Positions 18,522 through 28,657 of a DNA stretch of 64,000 nucleotides are shown here, one piece after another. Both the position numbers and the translations under genes were made by a program. Under the pieces are notes generated by a model that was not told the DNA's origin, did not search any database, and saw nothing but the letters and a program-made list of their open reading frames with translations. The first letter of the stretch is position 1, and each line of letters starts with the position of its first letter. Source of the stretch: Paraburkholderia sp. PGU19 (GTDB lineage: Bacteria; Pseudomonadota; Gammaproteobacteria; Burkholderiales; Burkholderiaceae); assembly GCF_013426915.1 (NCBI RefSeq), contig NZ_AP023180.1:2232001-2296000 (forward strand). The letters are read 5' to 3'.

Positions 18522-21116
18522 ATGTCTGACGTTCCCCGTTCTTTTTCTGGCCGCGCCGCCGCGCTGCTTCAGCGAGCGTGCGCCGCGGCCGGCAGCCGGC
18601 GCGTGCTGTCGCCTGCGTTGTCGCTCGGCGTCTGCGTGCTGCTGCTGATCGTGCTGCAGCACCTGTCGCAGGCCGTCGATTACCGCTCGGTGATCCGCCA
18701 TCTCCGGCATCTGACGGCGGGCGAATGGTCGGCCGCGCTCGGCGCGACGATTCTCAGCTATATCGCCCTTGTCGGGCGCGATGCCGTCGGGCTGCGGTAC
18801 ATCGGAAGGGCCGTGCCGCGCGCGGCGCTGTGGATCGGCGCGACGGCGGGCTCGGCGCTCGGCAACGCGACCGGCTTCGGCGCGCTGACGGGCGGCGCGG
18901 TGCGCGCGCGCGTCTACGCCGTCGCCGACGTGACGCCGGCGCAAATCGGCCGCATGACGGTGTTCACGAGCGTTTCGCTCGCCCTGGCCCTCGTTCTGAT
19001 GACCGCGCTCGGCATGCTGTGCGACGCGCGCACGCTCGCGCCGATGCTGCACAGCCCGACGGGTGCGCTCGCCTGGGGCGGCGCGGCGCTTCTGACGGTG
19101 CTCGGTCTGCTGACACTCGCCTGCGGCAAGCAGACACGCCAGATCCGCACGCGCTGGGACTGGCTGTCGTTCGACGTGCCGGCGCGCCGCGATTTCGTCG
19201 AACAGGTGCTGCTGGCCGTGCTCGACGTCGTTGCGGCCGGTCTCGCGCTGTGGGCGCTGCTGCCGCACGCGAACGTGGGCTTCGTGTCCTTCATCACGAT
19301 CTACTCGGCTGCGATGCTGCTGGGCCTGATCGGCCATACGCCGGGCGGTGTCGGCGTGTTCGAGGCGGCGATGGTGTTCGCCCTCGGCAGCAGCGTGCAG
19401 ACGCATTCGATGGTCGCGGCGCTGCTCGCATATCGCGCAATCTATTTCGGTTTGCCGCTGATCGTGTCGGCGGGCCTGCTGGCCGGTTTCGAAGGGCGCG
19501 CGCTGAAGAAGCACCTGCCGTTGCATCACGCGGCTACTGTTTCGCAGCTCGCACCGCTGTTCCTGAGCCTCGTGACCTTCGTGGTCGGCGGCATGCTGGT
19601 GATTTCTAGCGCGACCCCCGCGTTCTGGCAGCGCATCGCGATCCTGCGAGACTTCGTGCCGCTGTGGGTGCTCGAAAGCTCGCAGATGCTGTGCAGCGTG
19701 GTCGGCGTTGCGTTGCTGTTCGTCGCGCGCGGCCTGTCGCGGCGTCTCGATGCCGCGTGGTGGCTTACGCTGGGTCTCGCGGTCCTGAGTCTCGCGCTGT
19801 CGCTGACCAAGGGTCTCGCGTTCGTCGAAGCCGGCGTGCTGACGACGCTGATCGTGCTGCTGATCGCGACGCGCTCGCGCTTCAATCGCCGCTCGTCGCT
19901 GTTCTCCGAGCCCTTCACGGCGGGCTGGCTCGTTTCGGTGGCGATGGTCCTGATGCTCGCCGTGTGGGTGATGCTGTTCGCGTTCCGCGACGTGCCCTAC
20001 ACGCGCGACCTGTGGTGGCAATTCGCATTCGATGAGCGCGCGCCCCGTGCATTGCGCGCAACGCTCGCCGCGAGCCTGTTTGCCGCGACGTTCGCGTTCT
20101 GGCAATTGCTGCGTCCCGCTGCGGGCCGCTTCGTGAAGCCCGTCAAGCAGGATCTCGATGACGCCGCGCGCATCTTCCGCGCGCAGGAGCGCAGCGACGC
20201 GGGCCTCGCGCTGATGGGCGACAAGAGCTTTCTCTTTTCCGAGTCGCGCAAGGCGTTCCTGATGTACGCGAAGTACGGCCGCACGTGGGCCGCGCTGCAC
20301 GACCCCGTCGGTCCGCGCGCCGAATGGGCGGAGCTGATCAGCAAATTCGTCGCGCTTGCGCATACGCACGGCGGCCGCGCGGCGTTCTATCAGGTGCGCG
20401 CGAATGCGCTGCCGCTCTATCTCGACGCCGGTCTCACGCTGATGAAGCTCGGTGAGGAAGCGCATGTCGTGCTCGACGAGTTCGATCTGAAGGGCTCGCA
20501 CCGCGCGCATCTGCGCTATGCGCTCAAGCGCGGCGAGCGCGATGGCTTCGCTGTCGAAGTGATCGAGCCGGCGCGCGTGCCCGAATCGATCGCGACGCTG
20601 CGCGAGATTTCCGATGGCTGGCTCGACAGCCGCGATGCGCGCGAGAAGAGCTTCTCGGTCGCTGCGTTCACGGAAGACTATCTCGCTGCGCAATCGGTGA
20701 TGCTGGTGCGTCAGAACGGCGAGCCCGTTGCGTTCGTCACGTTCATGACGACGGACCTCAACACCGAGGCTACCGTCGGCGTGATGCGCCACGTGCCGCA
20801 GGCTTCGGCGTATGCGATGGAGTATCTGTTCACGCAGCTCGCGCTGCATCTGAAGCACGCGGGCTTTCGCTCGCTCAGCCTCGGCATCGCGCCGTTCTCG
20901 GGCATGTCGCCGACGCCGCTCGCGTCGCGGTGGCACCGGCTTGCGAATATCGTGTGGCGCTTTGGAGGCCGCTTCTACAACTTTCGCGGACTGCGCGCTT
21001 TCAAGAGCAAATTCCAGCCTCAATGGGAACCGCGCTATCTCGCTGCATCAGGTTCTGTCGGCGTGTTCTTCACGCTCGCGGACCTTTCGCTGCTGGCAGG
21101 GGGCCGGCGTTCATGA
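18522..21116 (+). CDS. mprF: Bifunctional lysyl-phosphatidylglycerol synthase/flippase
   Basis: An 864-residue inner-membrane protein with the MprF/LpiA layout. An N-terminal multi-helix flippase domain (about 20-520, including GNATGFGALTGGAVRARVY and IGHTPGGVGVFEAAMV) is followed by a cytosolic aminoacyl-transferase domain (about 555-850, DUF2156, with FLMYAKYGRTWAALHDPVGP and LGIAPFSGM). Family members transfer lysine, or sometimes alanine, from tRNA to phosphatidylglycerol and expose it outward, reducing sensitivity to cationic peptides and acid. The specific amino acid cannot be told from sequence. It overlaps acvB by 4 bases (ATGA), so the two are co-translated. Confidence 0.93.
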   Translation: MSDVPRSFSGRAAALLQRACAAAGSRRVLSPALSLGVCVLLLIVLQHLSQAVDYRSVIRHLRHLTAGEWSAALGATILSYIALVGRDAVGLRYIGRAVPRAALWIGATAGSALGNATGFGALTGGAVRARVYAVADVTPAQIGRMTVFTSVSLALALVLMTALGMLCDARTLAPMLHSPTGALAWGGAALLTVLGLLTLACGKQTRQIRTRWDWLSFDVPARRDFVEQVLLAVLDVVAAGLALWALLPHANVGFVSFITIYSAAMLLGLIGHTPGGVGVFEAAMVFALGSSVQTHSMVAALLAYRAIYFGLPLIVSAGLLAGFEGRALKKHLPLHHAATVSQLAPLFLSLVTFVVGGMLVISSATPAFWQRIAILRDFVPLWVLESSQMLCSVVGVALLFVARGLSRRLDAAWWLTLGLAVLSLALSLTKGLAFVEAGVLTTLIVLLIATRSRFNRRSSLFSEPFTAGWLVSVAMVLMLAVWVMLFAFRDVPYTRDLWWQFAFDERAPRALRATLAASLFAATFAFWQLLRPAAGRFVKPVKQDLDDAARIFRAQERSDAGLALMGDKSFLFSESRKAFLMYAKYGRTWAALHDPVGPRAEWAELISKFVALAHTHGGRAAFYQVRANALPLYLDAGLTLMKLGEEAHVVLDEFDLKGSHRAHLRYALKRGERDGFAVEVIEPARVPESIATLREISDGWLDSRDAREKSFSVAAFTEDYLAAQSVMLVRQNGEPVAFVTFMTTDLNTEATVGVMRHVPQASAYAMEYLFTQLALHLKHAGFRSLSLGIAPFSGMSPTPLASRWHRLANIVWRFGGRFYNFRGLRAFKSKFQPQWEPRYLAASGSVGVFFTLADLSLLAGGRRS

Positions 21117-22390
21117 TCATGCAAAAGTTTTACCGGCTCGCCGCACTGGCGAGCGTTTCGTTGTGCTCGCTCGCAGGCGTGGTGCCGACGGCGCACGCCT
21201 ATGAGACCGTGTCCGGCGGCCGTTACGGCCAGGTCACGGTGACCAAGCCCGCGGGCGACGTGCGCGGCTTCGTCGTGCTGTTCTCGCGCAAGAGCGGCTG
21301 GAGCCCGGCGGACCAGCAGGCTGCCGACGCGCTCGCGAAGAACGGCGCGATGGTGGTGGGTGTCGATACCGCGAAGTACGCGGCGAATCTCGCTGCGAAG
21401 AAGGAAGCGTGTCATCAGCTGGTGGGCGATGCCGAAGCCGTGAGCCATCAACTGGAACGGCAGGTGCAGTCGAACCGCTACTTCATGCCGATCGTCGCCG
21501 GTTCGGGCCAGGGCGCGACACTCGCGATGCAAGTGCTGAAGCAGGCGCCTGAAAACACCGTGGCGGGCGCGGTATCCGTTGCCGCGCAGCGCGGTCTCGA
21601 CAAGCGTTTCAATCCGTGCGCGCCGGACCCGACCGTGACGCACGGTCCCGGTCTGCCGGGCTTTGCCGAAACGGATGCTAATGCATCGGCTGGCACGCAG
21701 CGCATCGTCGATCTGACGAGCCCGCATCTGCGTGTCGCTGCAATGAAGGAAGAGGACGTCTCGGATCTGCCGTTGATCGAACTGCCCGCCGCGCATCCCA
21801 CTGGCATGATGGCAATCGTGATTTCCGGCGACGGCGGCTGGCGCGATCTCGACAAGACGATCGCCGAGGAACTGCAGAAAGATGGCGTGTCCGTGATCGG
21901 CTGGGACAGCCTGCGTTACTTCTGGTCGGAGCGCTCGCCGCAGCAGACGAGCCACGATCTCGCGCGCGTGCTGCAAACCTACACGACGCGCTGGCATGCG
22001 GATCATGTCGCGCTGATCGGCTATTCATTCGGCGCCGACGTGATGCCGTTCGCATACAACCGCTTGCCCGATGCGGCGCGCGCCAAGGTCTCGCTGATTT
22101 CGCTGCTCGGCTTCGCGCCCTCGGCGGACTTCCAGATTCGCGTGACGGGCTGGCTCGGCATGCCTGCAAGCGACAAGGCGCTGCAGGTGCAGCCCGAGTT
22201 CGCGCGCCTGCCGCCGAAGCTCGTGCAGTGCTTCTACGGCGAACACGAAGAAGACACGCTGTGCCCGACGCTCACGAAGACGGGTGTCGAAGTGATCCGC
22301 ACTTCCGGCGATCATCATTTCGGACACGACTACGCCGCGCTCGAAAAACGCATTCTCGGCGCGTTGAAAAAGCAGGCTGGCGGAACCTGA
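21113..22390 (+). CDS. acvB: AcvB/VirJ-family periplasmic hydrolase
   Basis: A 425-residue protein with a signal peptide (about 1-27, ending AHAYE) and two alpha/beta-hydrolase-like halves. The C-terminal half has the nucleophile motif GYSFGAD and the family hallmark SGDGGWRDLDK, with HHFGHDY supplying a candidate catalytic His. In Agrobacterium and Rhizobium, AcvB encoded with lpiA hydrolyses lysyl-phosphatidylglycerol in the periplasm. Here it overlaps mprF by four bases, so the same synthesis/hydrolysis partnership is likely. The start ATG 21113 sits inside the mprF stop. Confidence 0.9.
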   Translation: MIMQKFYRLAALASVSLCSLAGVVPTAHAYETVSGGRYGQVTVTKPAGDVRGFVVLFSRKSGWSPADQQAADALAKNGAMVVGVDTAKYAANLAAKKEACHQLVGDAEAVSHQLERQVQSNRYFMPIVAGSGQGATLAMQVLKQAPENTVAGAVSVAAQRGLDKRFNPCAPDPTVTHGPGLPGFAETDANASAGTQRIVDLTSPHLRVAAMKEEDVSDLPLIELPAAHPTGMMAIVISGDGGWRDLDKTIAEELQKDGVSVIGWDSLRYFWSERSPQQTSHDLARVLQTYTTRWHADHVALIGYSFGADVMPFAYNRLPDAARAKVSLISLLGFAPSADFQIRVTGWLGMPASDKALQVQPEFARLPPKLVQCFYGEHEEDTLCPTLTKTGVEVIRTSGDHHFGHDYAALEKRILGALKKQAGGT

Positions 22391-22543
22391 TGCTGGAAAG
22401 CAGTGCGGCGACTGTGCATCAATGAATGCGTAGTCGCCGCCCTTGCATCGAACTGTGGGCGCGCCCGCGGTTCTGCTGAAAAGATGCGGTCGCAATGACC
22501 GCGATGGCTGTGCGCAGTAACTGCGAGCAGTGACTGCGTGTCC

Positions 22544-22618
22544 TTAGTGGAAAATCAGATACAGAATCACAAGGACGATAAGCGGCACACCTAGCAACCA
22601 ACCGATCAGATAAGGCAT
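22544..22618 (-). CDS. 24-residue single-helix membrane peptide
   Basis: Reading leftward from ATG 22618 gives MPYLIGWLLGVPLIVLVILY followed by LIFH and a stop. Nearly the whole peptide is one hydrophobic helix. GGGAGAAGGAG lies directly upstream. I recall similar tiny peptides ending LYLIFH in related genomes but cannot verify this. It is too short for most gene finders. It follows acvB on the opposite strand and is probably monocistronic. Function unknown. Confidence 0.6.
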   Translation of the reverse strand: MPYLIGWLLGVPLIVLVILYLIFH

Positions 22619-23073
22619 CTCCTTCTCCCTGTGCGACTGCCGAGACCAGGCGGTCGTCGTACACAGCGCTTGTGGCGATCATTGATGCAAGCGATATGCC
22701 ACTGCGCCCGAATTGCAGCGCAGCATGCGCATTGGCACACGCTAAAGCCTTGTCGCAGCACGCATTACATGCCTTTTGACGGCATGCGCTTATTGCACTT
22801 CACATAGGCTTTGCGACCGCTTTGCACGGGTCAGCACTGCGCGAATTGCCGCTTCTTCGCAATCTTTTCAGCCGGTCGTTCCCGCTCATTCAATGCGGCG
22901 AAATTCAGAACGCGCACTAATATGAACTTTGACGGGATCGACTGACGCTTGTCGAACCGGGCAAACGCGGGCTTATGACGCGACGTGACGCGGGTATTCG
23001 AATGCGCCATTTCAGTTGAGCCGCGGCTGGTGCGTTTTACTGGTGTCCATGCTGGATTCCTCTGAGAGATGCC
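22619..23073. other. Intergenic, 455 bp
   Basis: This holds the promoter of the 24-residue peptide and the leader of the molybdenum-enzyme operon. CATGCC-N7-GGCATG is a small inverted repeat in the first half. I see no other gene. Confidence 0.45.
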
Positions 23074-25374
23074 ATGCTGAAGCGTCGAACCTTCCTGCTG
23101 GGCGGCGTGGGCTTAGCCGGCGCACTGGTGGTCGGATGGTCGGCGCTGCCGCCGCGTCAGCGGCTCGTCGCGTCGGAACCGTTGCCGGTGCGTCCCGGCG
23201 AAGCGGCGCTCAATGGCTACGTGAAGATCGCCGCCGACAACACCATCACGGTCCTCATGTGCAGAACGGAGATGGGGCAGGGCGTGCATACGGGGCTCGC
23301 GATGCTCGTCGCGGAAGAAATGGACGCGAACTGGGCGGACATCCGCGTCGCCAATGCGCCGCTCGACCAGATCTATAACAACGTCGAAAGCGTGATCGGC
23401 GATCTGCCGTTTCGTCCCGACGACGACAGCGTCGTCAAGGAACTCGCGGTCTGGCTCACGCGCAAGCTCGCACGCGACTTCGGCACCGTGATGACAGGCG
23501 GTTCGTCGACCATCAACGACCTGTGGCAACCGATGCGCGAAGCAGGCGCGTGCGCGCGGACCATGCTGATCGCGGCGGCAGCCGAACGCTGGAGCGTGAA
23601 AGCGGCCGATTGCCGGATCGAAAAGGGCATCGTGGTGCACGACGCGGGACATCGCGCATCGTTCGGGCAACTCGCGATGGAGGCCGCGCGCCAGTCGCTG
23701 CCGCGCAACCCCGTGCTGAAAGATCCCGCCACGTTCCAACTGATCGGCAAGCCGCTGACGCGCATCGAAGCCGCTTCGAAGATGGACGGCAGCGCGATCT
23801 TCGGCATCGACGTCGTGCCCGATGGCCTGCTCTACGCGAGCATCAAGATGTGCCCGACGCTCGGCGGCACGGTCCGGGATTTCGACGGCGCGGCGGCAGC
23901 GGCGTTGCCCGGCGTGCGCAAGGTCCTGGCCGTCGATGCGTACAACGGCGGCACGGGGGGCGTCGCGGTGATCGCAGACAATCTGTTCATCGCGATGAAC
24001 GCGCTCGACGTGCTGACGATCCACTGGAACGATGGGCCGACCAAAGGGCTGACCAACGCAGAGGTCGACGCGCGCCTCGTGCAGGCGCTCGACGAGAGCG
24101 AAGGCCACGCATGGTATCGCCACGGCGACGTCGAAGATGCGTTGAACCGTGCCACGCATACGTGGAAGGCAACATATCGCGCGCCCTATCTCGCGCACGC
24201 GCCGCTGGAACCCGTCAATTGCACGGCGCAGGTGAAAGACGGCAAGGCGACGGTATGGGCGGCGACCCAGGTGCCCGCTGTCGCGCGCATGCATGTCGCG
24301 CGGGTGCTCGGCATCGGCACGGACGATGTCGATTTGCAGCAGCAGATGCCGGGCGGCGCGTTTGGACGCAGGCTCGAAGTCGACTTCATCGCCCAGTCGG
24401 TCGCGATCGCACGCGAAGCGGGCGGGCGTCCTGTGCAAACGCTCTGGACGCGTCAGGAGGACATGCAACACGACTTCTATCGTCCCGCGTGCCTGTCGCG
24501 CTTCAGGGCGGGACTCGATGAACAGGGACAGCTGATTGCGTGGCATAACACGTCGGTGAGCCAGTCGGTCGTCGCGAAGTGGCTGGCCCGCAACTATCGC
24601 ATTCCCGATCTCGGCCTCAACCTGGACAAGACCGTTTCCGAAGGCGCGTTCGATCAGCCTTATGAAATGCCGAATGTGTGGATCGGGCAACGCGTGATCG
24701 AATTGCCGATGCCCGTCGGCTTTTTTCGCTCGGTCGGGCATTCGCATCAGGCGTTCTTTATCGAGAGCTTTATCGACGAACTCGCTGCGTTGGCGCACAA
24801 GGACCCGATTGCATTTCGCGCGAGTCTGCTGAGGCGGCATCCGCGTCATCTCGCCGTGTTGCAGAAAGTGGCCAGCATGTCGGGTTGGCGAGCGCCCGCC
24901 GTATGGTCGGAAAAAGGCGTCAAGCATGCGCGCGGGGTCGCGCTTCATGAAGCATTCGGCAGCGTGGTCGGGCAAGTTGCGGATGTGTCGCTCGAAACAG
25001 GCAACACCGTGAAGGTCGATCACGTCTACTGCGCGATCGATTGCGGCTTGCCGGTGAATCCGAATCTGATCCGTCAGCAGGTGGAAGGCGCGATCGTGTT
25101 CGGGCTTTCCGCTGCGTTCAAGGAAGAAATCACACTCTGCAACGGCGCAGTCGTAGAGGGCCTGTATAGCCAGTTCGACGTGGTGCGGATGGACGAGTGC
25201 CCCGACATATCCGTCGAGATCATGCCGTCGAGAATCCATCCGCAAGGCGTCGGCGAGTCCGCGGTGCCGCCTGTCGCGCCTGCCGTCGCGAATGCGCTAT
25301 TCGCGCTGACGGGCACGCGCAGCTACGCGTTGCCGCTGAACATGAAGCTGTATTCCGGGGGCGCAACATGCTGA
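23074..25374 (+). CDS. Molybdopterin-binding subunit of a xanthine-oxidase-family hydroxylase (IorB-like)
   Basis: A 766-residue large subunit of the isoquinoline 1-oxidoreductase/aldehyde-oxidase type. It has a twin-arginine-like N-terminus (MLKRRTFLLGGVGLAGAL), implying export or membrane attachment. Cofactor and active-site stretches include EMGQGVHTGLAMLVAEEMD and a C-terminal GVGESAVPPVAPAVANAL holding the catalytic Glu. These enzymes hydroxylate aldehydes or N-heterocycles using Mo-pterin with two 2Fe-2S clusters. It overlaps the iron-sulphur subunit gene by seven bases. No cytochrome or Mo-insertion gene follows. Confidence 0.88.
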   Translation: MLKRRTFLLGGVGLAGALVVGWSALPPRQRLVASEPLPVRPGEAALNGYVKIAADNTITVLMCRTEMGQGVHTGLAMLVAEEMDANWADIRVANAPLDQIYNNVESVIGDLPFRPDDDSVVKELAVWLTRKLARDFGTVMTGGSSTINDLWQPMREAGACARTMLIAAAAERWSVKAADCRIEKGIVVHDAGHRASFGQLAMEAARQSLPRNPVLKDPATFQLIGKPLTRIEAASKMDGSAIFGIDVVPDGLLYASIKMCPTLGGTVRDFDGAAAAALPGVRKVLAVDAYNGGTGGVAVIADNLFIAMNALDVLTIHWNDGPTKGLTNAEVDARLVQALDESEGHAWYRHGDVEDALNRATHTWKATYRAPYLAHAPLEPVNCTAQVKDGKATVWAATQVPAVARMHVARVLGIGTDDVDLQQQMPGGAFGRRLEVDFIAQSVAIAREAGGRPVQTLWTRQEDMQHDFYRPACLSRFRAGLDEQGQLIAWHNTSVSQSVVAKWLARNYRIPDLGLNLDKTVSEGAFDQPYEMPNVWIGQRVIELPMPVGFFRSVGHSHQAFFIESFIDELAALAHKDPIAFRASLLRRHPRHLAVLQKVASMSGWRAPAVWSEKGVKHARGVALHEAFGSVVGQVADVSLETGNTVKVDHVYCAIDCGLPVNPNLIRQQVEGAIVFGLSAAFKEEITLCNGAVVEGLYSQFDVVRMDECPDISVEIMPSRIHPQGVGESAVPPVAPAVANALFALTGTRSYALPLNMKLYSGGATC

Positions 25375-25829
25375 AGCTGAACATCAACGGCAAGACAGTC
25401 GAGGTGCACTCCGATCCCGCGACACCGTTGCTTTGGGTCTTGCGTTGCGAACTGAAAATGACAGGGACGAAGTTCGGCTGCGGTGTCGGCGTATGCGGCG
25501 CGTGCACCGTGCACGTCGGTAAAGAGGCGAAGACCTCGTGTCAGGAAAAGCTCTCGGATATCGGCGCAGACCGCATCACGACGATTGAAGGTCTGCAAGG
25601 GACGCAAGCGCGTGCGCTGAAAGAAGCGTGGACGCATGTCGATGTCGTGCAATGCGGTTATTGCCAGAGCGCGCAGTTGATGGCCGCAAGCGCGCTCATA
25701 CAGCGCAATCCGACGCCGAGCGTGAAGGAAATAGACTGCGCGATGCACGGCATCATCTGCCGCTGCGGCACCTATCCGCGCATCAGGCAGGCAATTCTCG
25801 AAGCGACGGGGCAAGCCAGGCGGACCTGA
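25368..25829 (+). CDS. 2Fe-2S subunit of molybdenum hydroxylase (IorA-like)
   Basis: A 153-residue electron-transfer subunit. The N-terminal plant-type ferredoxin fold binds one 2Fe-2S cluster through the FGCGVGVCGACTV motif and a downstream Cys (TSCQEK). The C-terminal helical domain binds the second through QCGYCQSAQ and CRCGTYPRI. ATG 25368 overlaps the end of the large-subunit gene. Gene order is large then small, the reverse of many characterised ior operons. Without its own signal it would be carried out by the large subunit if Tat export applies. Confidence 0.9.
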   Translation: MLKLNINGKTVEVHSDPATPLLWVLRCELKMTGTKFGCGVGVCGACTVHVGKEAKTSCQEKLSDIGADRITTIEGLQGTQARALKEAWTHVDVVQCGYCQSAQLMAASALIQRNPTPSVKEIDCAMHGIICRCGTYPRIRQAILEATGQARRT

Positions 25830-25858
25830 CGCCACCCCGTCCGGCACGATTGAACGGC

Positions 25859-26215
25859 CTAGTTGTTCCCATGCGAGTACAGCGTCAGCTTGTTGCTGAC
25901 CGACGTGACGCCAGCCACGCCTTTGGCCACTTCCGTCGCCTGCGGAATCTGCGATCCATCGGGGACGCTGCCCGATAACACCACCGCGCCGCCGCGCGCT
26001 TTCACGAAGACGTTCGATACGTTGAAGCCCGGTGCCTTCGACAACGCCTTGCGCACATCGCGGCCGAGCTTCTTGTCGGCAGGTGTCGCCTTTTTCGAAG
26101 GTGCCGCCGGCGTAGAGGCCATCGACATCGAATCGCTGGCTTGCGCGTACACGTTCGACGTCAGTGTGACGCAACCGATGACGGCGAGCAGCCTCAGGAC
26201 ATTGCGAAACTTCAT
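25859..26215 (-). CDS. Periplasmic BON-domain protein
   Basis: A 118-residue secreted protein: signal peptide about 1-25 ending VYAQA, a short Ser/Ala/Pro linker, then one BON domain (about 45-115) with DVRKALSKAPGFNVSNVFVKARGGAVVLSGSV. BON domains bind membranes or polysaccharide and occur in OsmY-like stress proteins. AGGAGAAGCAACT precedes the ATG. It is divergent from pobA. No link to aromatic catabolism is evident beyond adjacency. Confidence 0.85.
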   Translation of the reverse strand: MKFRNVLRLLAVIGCVTLTSNVYAQASDSMSMASTPAAPSKKATPADKKLGRDVRKALSKAPGFNVSNVFVKARGGAVVLSGSVPDGSQIPQATEVAKGVAGVTSVSNKLTLYSHGNN

Positions 26216-26425
26216 AGTTGCTTCTCCTTGTTTGCTTGTGGGACCGCTCAGTAAAGATAAGCCAACAATCCGCTTCCACCAAAGCTGCGTTTGCTTTCTC
26301 AGGGAAAACCCGCATCCATCTACTATCTCGAATTTAGATAACGCTTATTCACGCTATTGCATTGCTCGATAGAGGCGCCGACGGCACACTTTGACCCACA
26401 TCAAAGACACGCACCACGCATTTAG

Positions 26426-27607
<1,182 letters not shown>

Positions 27608-27618
27608 CTGGCACACAG

Positions 27619-28512
27619 TCAGTTCAATGACAGATCGGTGTGCGCGGCAGCTTGAAATTCTTTCGGTGTCGCGCCCGTCTGCTTGCGAAAATAACGGCTG
27701 AAATACGCCGCGTCCTCAAAACCGAGCGCGTGCGCGATCTGCTTGATCGTCAGGCCCGAATAGACGAGATCGCGCTGTGCTTCGCGTATCAGATGTTCAT
27801 TCACGAGCGACATCGGCGAATGGCCGAGTTCGTCGCGGCAAATGCGGCTTAGCTGCGCTGTCGTAATGCCGAGCTTTTCCGCGTAGAACTCGACAGTCCG
27901 ATGCTCGCGGAAATGCGCGGCAACCAGTTCGCGAAAGCGCCTGATCTGCCCGCTTCGACGGTCGGCCACGGCGCTCGTCGCGGGCATCGCCGCCGCATCG
28001 CCCAATCTTGCCACTTGCACGAAAAGTGCAATCATCAATGACATGCCCGCAGCGATATGGCCGCGTGCATTGCCGCGGTATTCCTGTTCGAGCAGCGTAA
28101 AAAGCGGCATCAATGTGTCGTCGCCCGCTGACGCCTTCACGGGAATCACGGCAGCGCGCTGAAATACGGGCAGCAGACCCGGCGACACCGCCTTCGAAAT
28201 CGACTCCAGCGCACGTTGCGCAGCCGTAATCACCAGCCCGTCGATATCGGGCGAAAACACGAAACCATGCACGGTTTGCGCGGGCAAAACGACGACGCAC
28301 GGCGGCGCGAGCGCGTGTTTCTCGCTTTCGATCACGACATGCCCGCTGCCGCTGCGAATGTACAGAACCTGCAGCAACGCGTCATGCCGATGCGCGGCGA
28401 TATGCCAGTCGTTGGGCCGGCTGCGCTCGGCAATCCACTCGAAATTGAAGGCGTCGAACCACGGCGGCCGCGCGGATTCGCCGTACAAATCGTAGTTAGG
28501 GATTTTCCTCAT
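27619..28512 (-). CDS. AraC-family regulator
   Basis: A 297-residue activator: N-terminal cupin-like effector domain (about 20-160, HIAAHRHDALLQVLYIRSGS) and a C-terminal pair of AraC helix-turn-helices (about 195-290, TAQLSRICRDELGHSP and IKQIAHALGFEDAAYFSRYF). It resembles the PobR/PobC type that responds to 4-hydroxybenzoate. It is convergent with pobA but divergent from the SDR operon, whose promoter carries a 21-bp-spaced direct repeat (28537-28563). It may therefore control that operon, pobA or both. ATG 28512 has AAAGGAAAA upstream. Confidence 0.85.
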   Translation of the reverse strand: MRKIPNYDLYGESARPPWFDAFNFEWIAERSRPNDWHIAAHRHDALLQVLYIRSGSGHVVIESEKHALAPPCVVVLPAQTVHGFVFSPDIDGLVITAAQRALESISKAVSPGLLPVFQRAAVIPVKASAGDDTLMPLFTLLEQEYRGNARGHIAAGMSLMIALFVQVARLGDAAAMPATSAVADRRSGQIRRFRELVAAHFREHRTVEFYAEKLGITTAQLSRICRDELGHSPMSLVNEHLIREAQRDLVYSGLTIKQIAHALGFEDAAYFSRYFRKQTGATPKEFQAAAHTDLSLN

Positions 28513-28536
28513 GCTTTTTCCTTTGCCGTGTACGGA

Positions 28537-28563
28537 TTGTCCTGCGATGCGTGCTCTTTGTCC
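28537..28563 (+). promoter_or_regulatory. AraC-type direct-repeat operator
   Basis: TTGTCC occurs at 28537-28542 and 28558-28563, exactly 21 bp apart, or two helical turns. The downstream half-site overlaps the -35 position of a promoter whose -10 is TATACT (28587-28592), the usual layout for AraC-family activation of the rightward operon. Confidence 0.55.
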
Positions 28564-28586
28564 AATCTCGACGAGCGGCGCGTCCC

Positions 28587-28592
28587 TATACT
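28587..28592 (+). promoter_or_regulatory. -10 element of the SDR operon
   Basis: TATACT is a good -10 match 66 bp before the SDR start. There is no good -35 at 17 bp, consistent with dependence on the AraC protein bound at 28537-28563. Confidence 0.5.
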
Positions 28593-28657
28593 TTTCTCCA
28601 TGAATCGAGCGAACCATTTCGGGGTTCGTCGATAAAGAACAGTACATGGAGATTGGG

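Noticed and set aside
18516..21023. 835-codon open frame antisense to mprF
   Set aside because: It is rich in Arg, His, Ala and Gln, typical of antisense frames in high-GC genes. The sense strand encodes a full MprF with clear domains.
23113..25245. 710-codon open frame antisense to the molybdenum enzyme gene
   Set aside because: Arg/His-rich shadow with no family features, while the sense gene has complete motifs.
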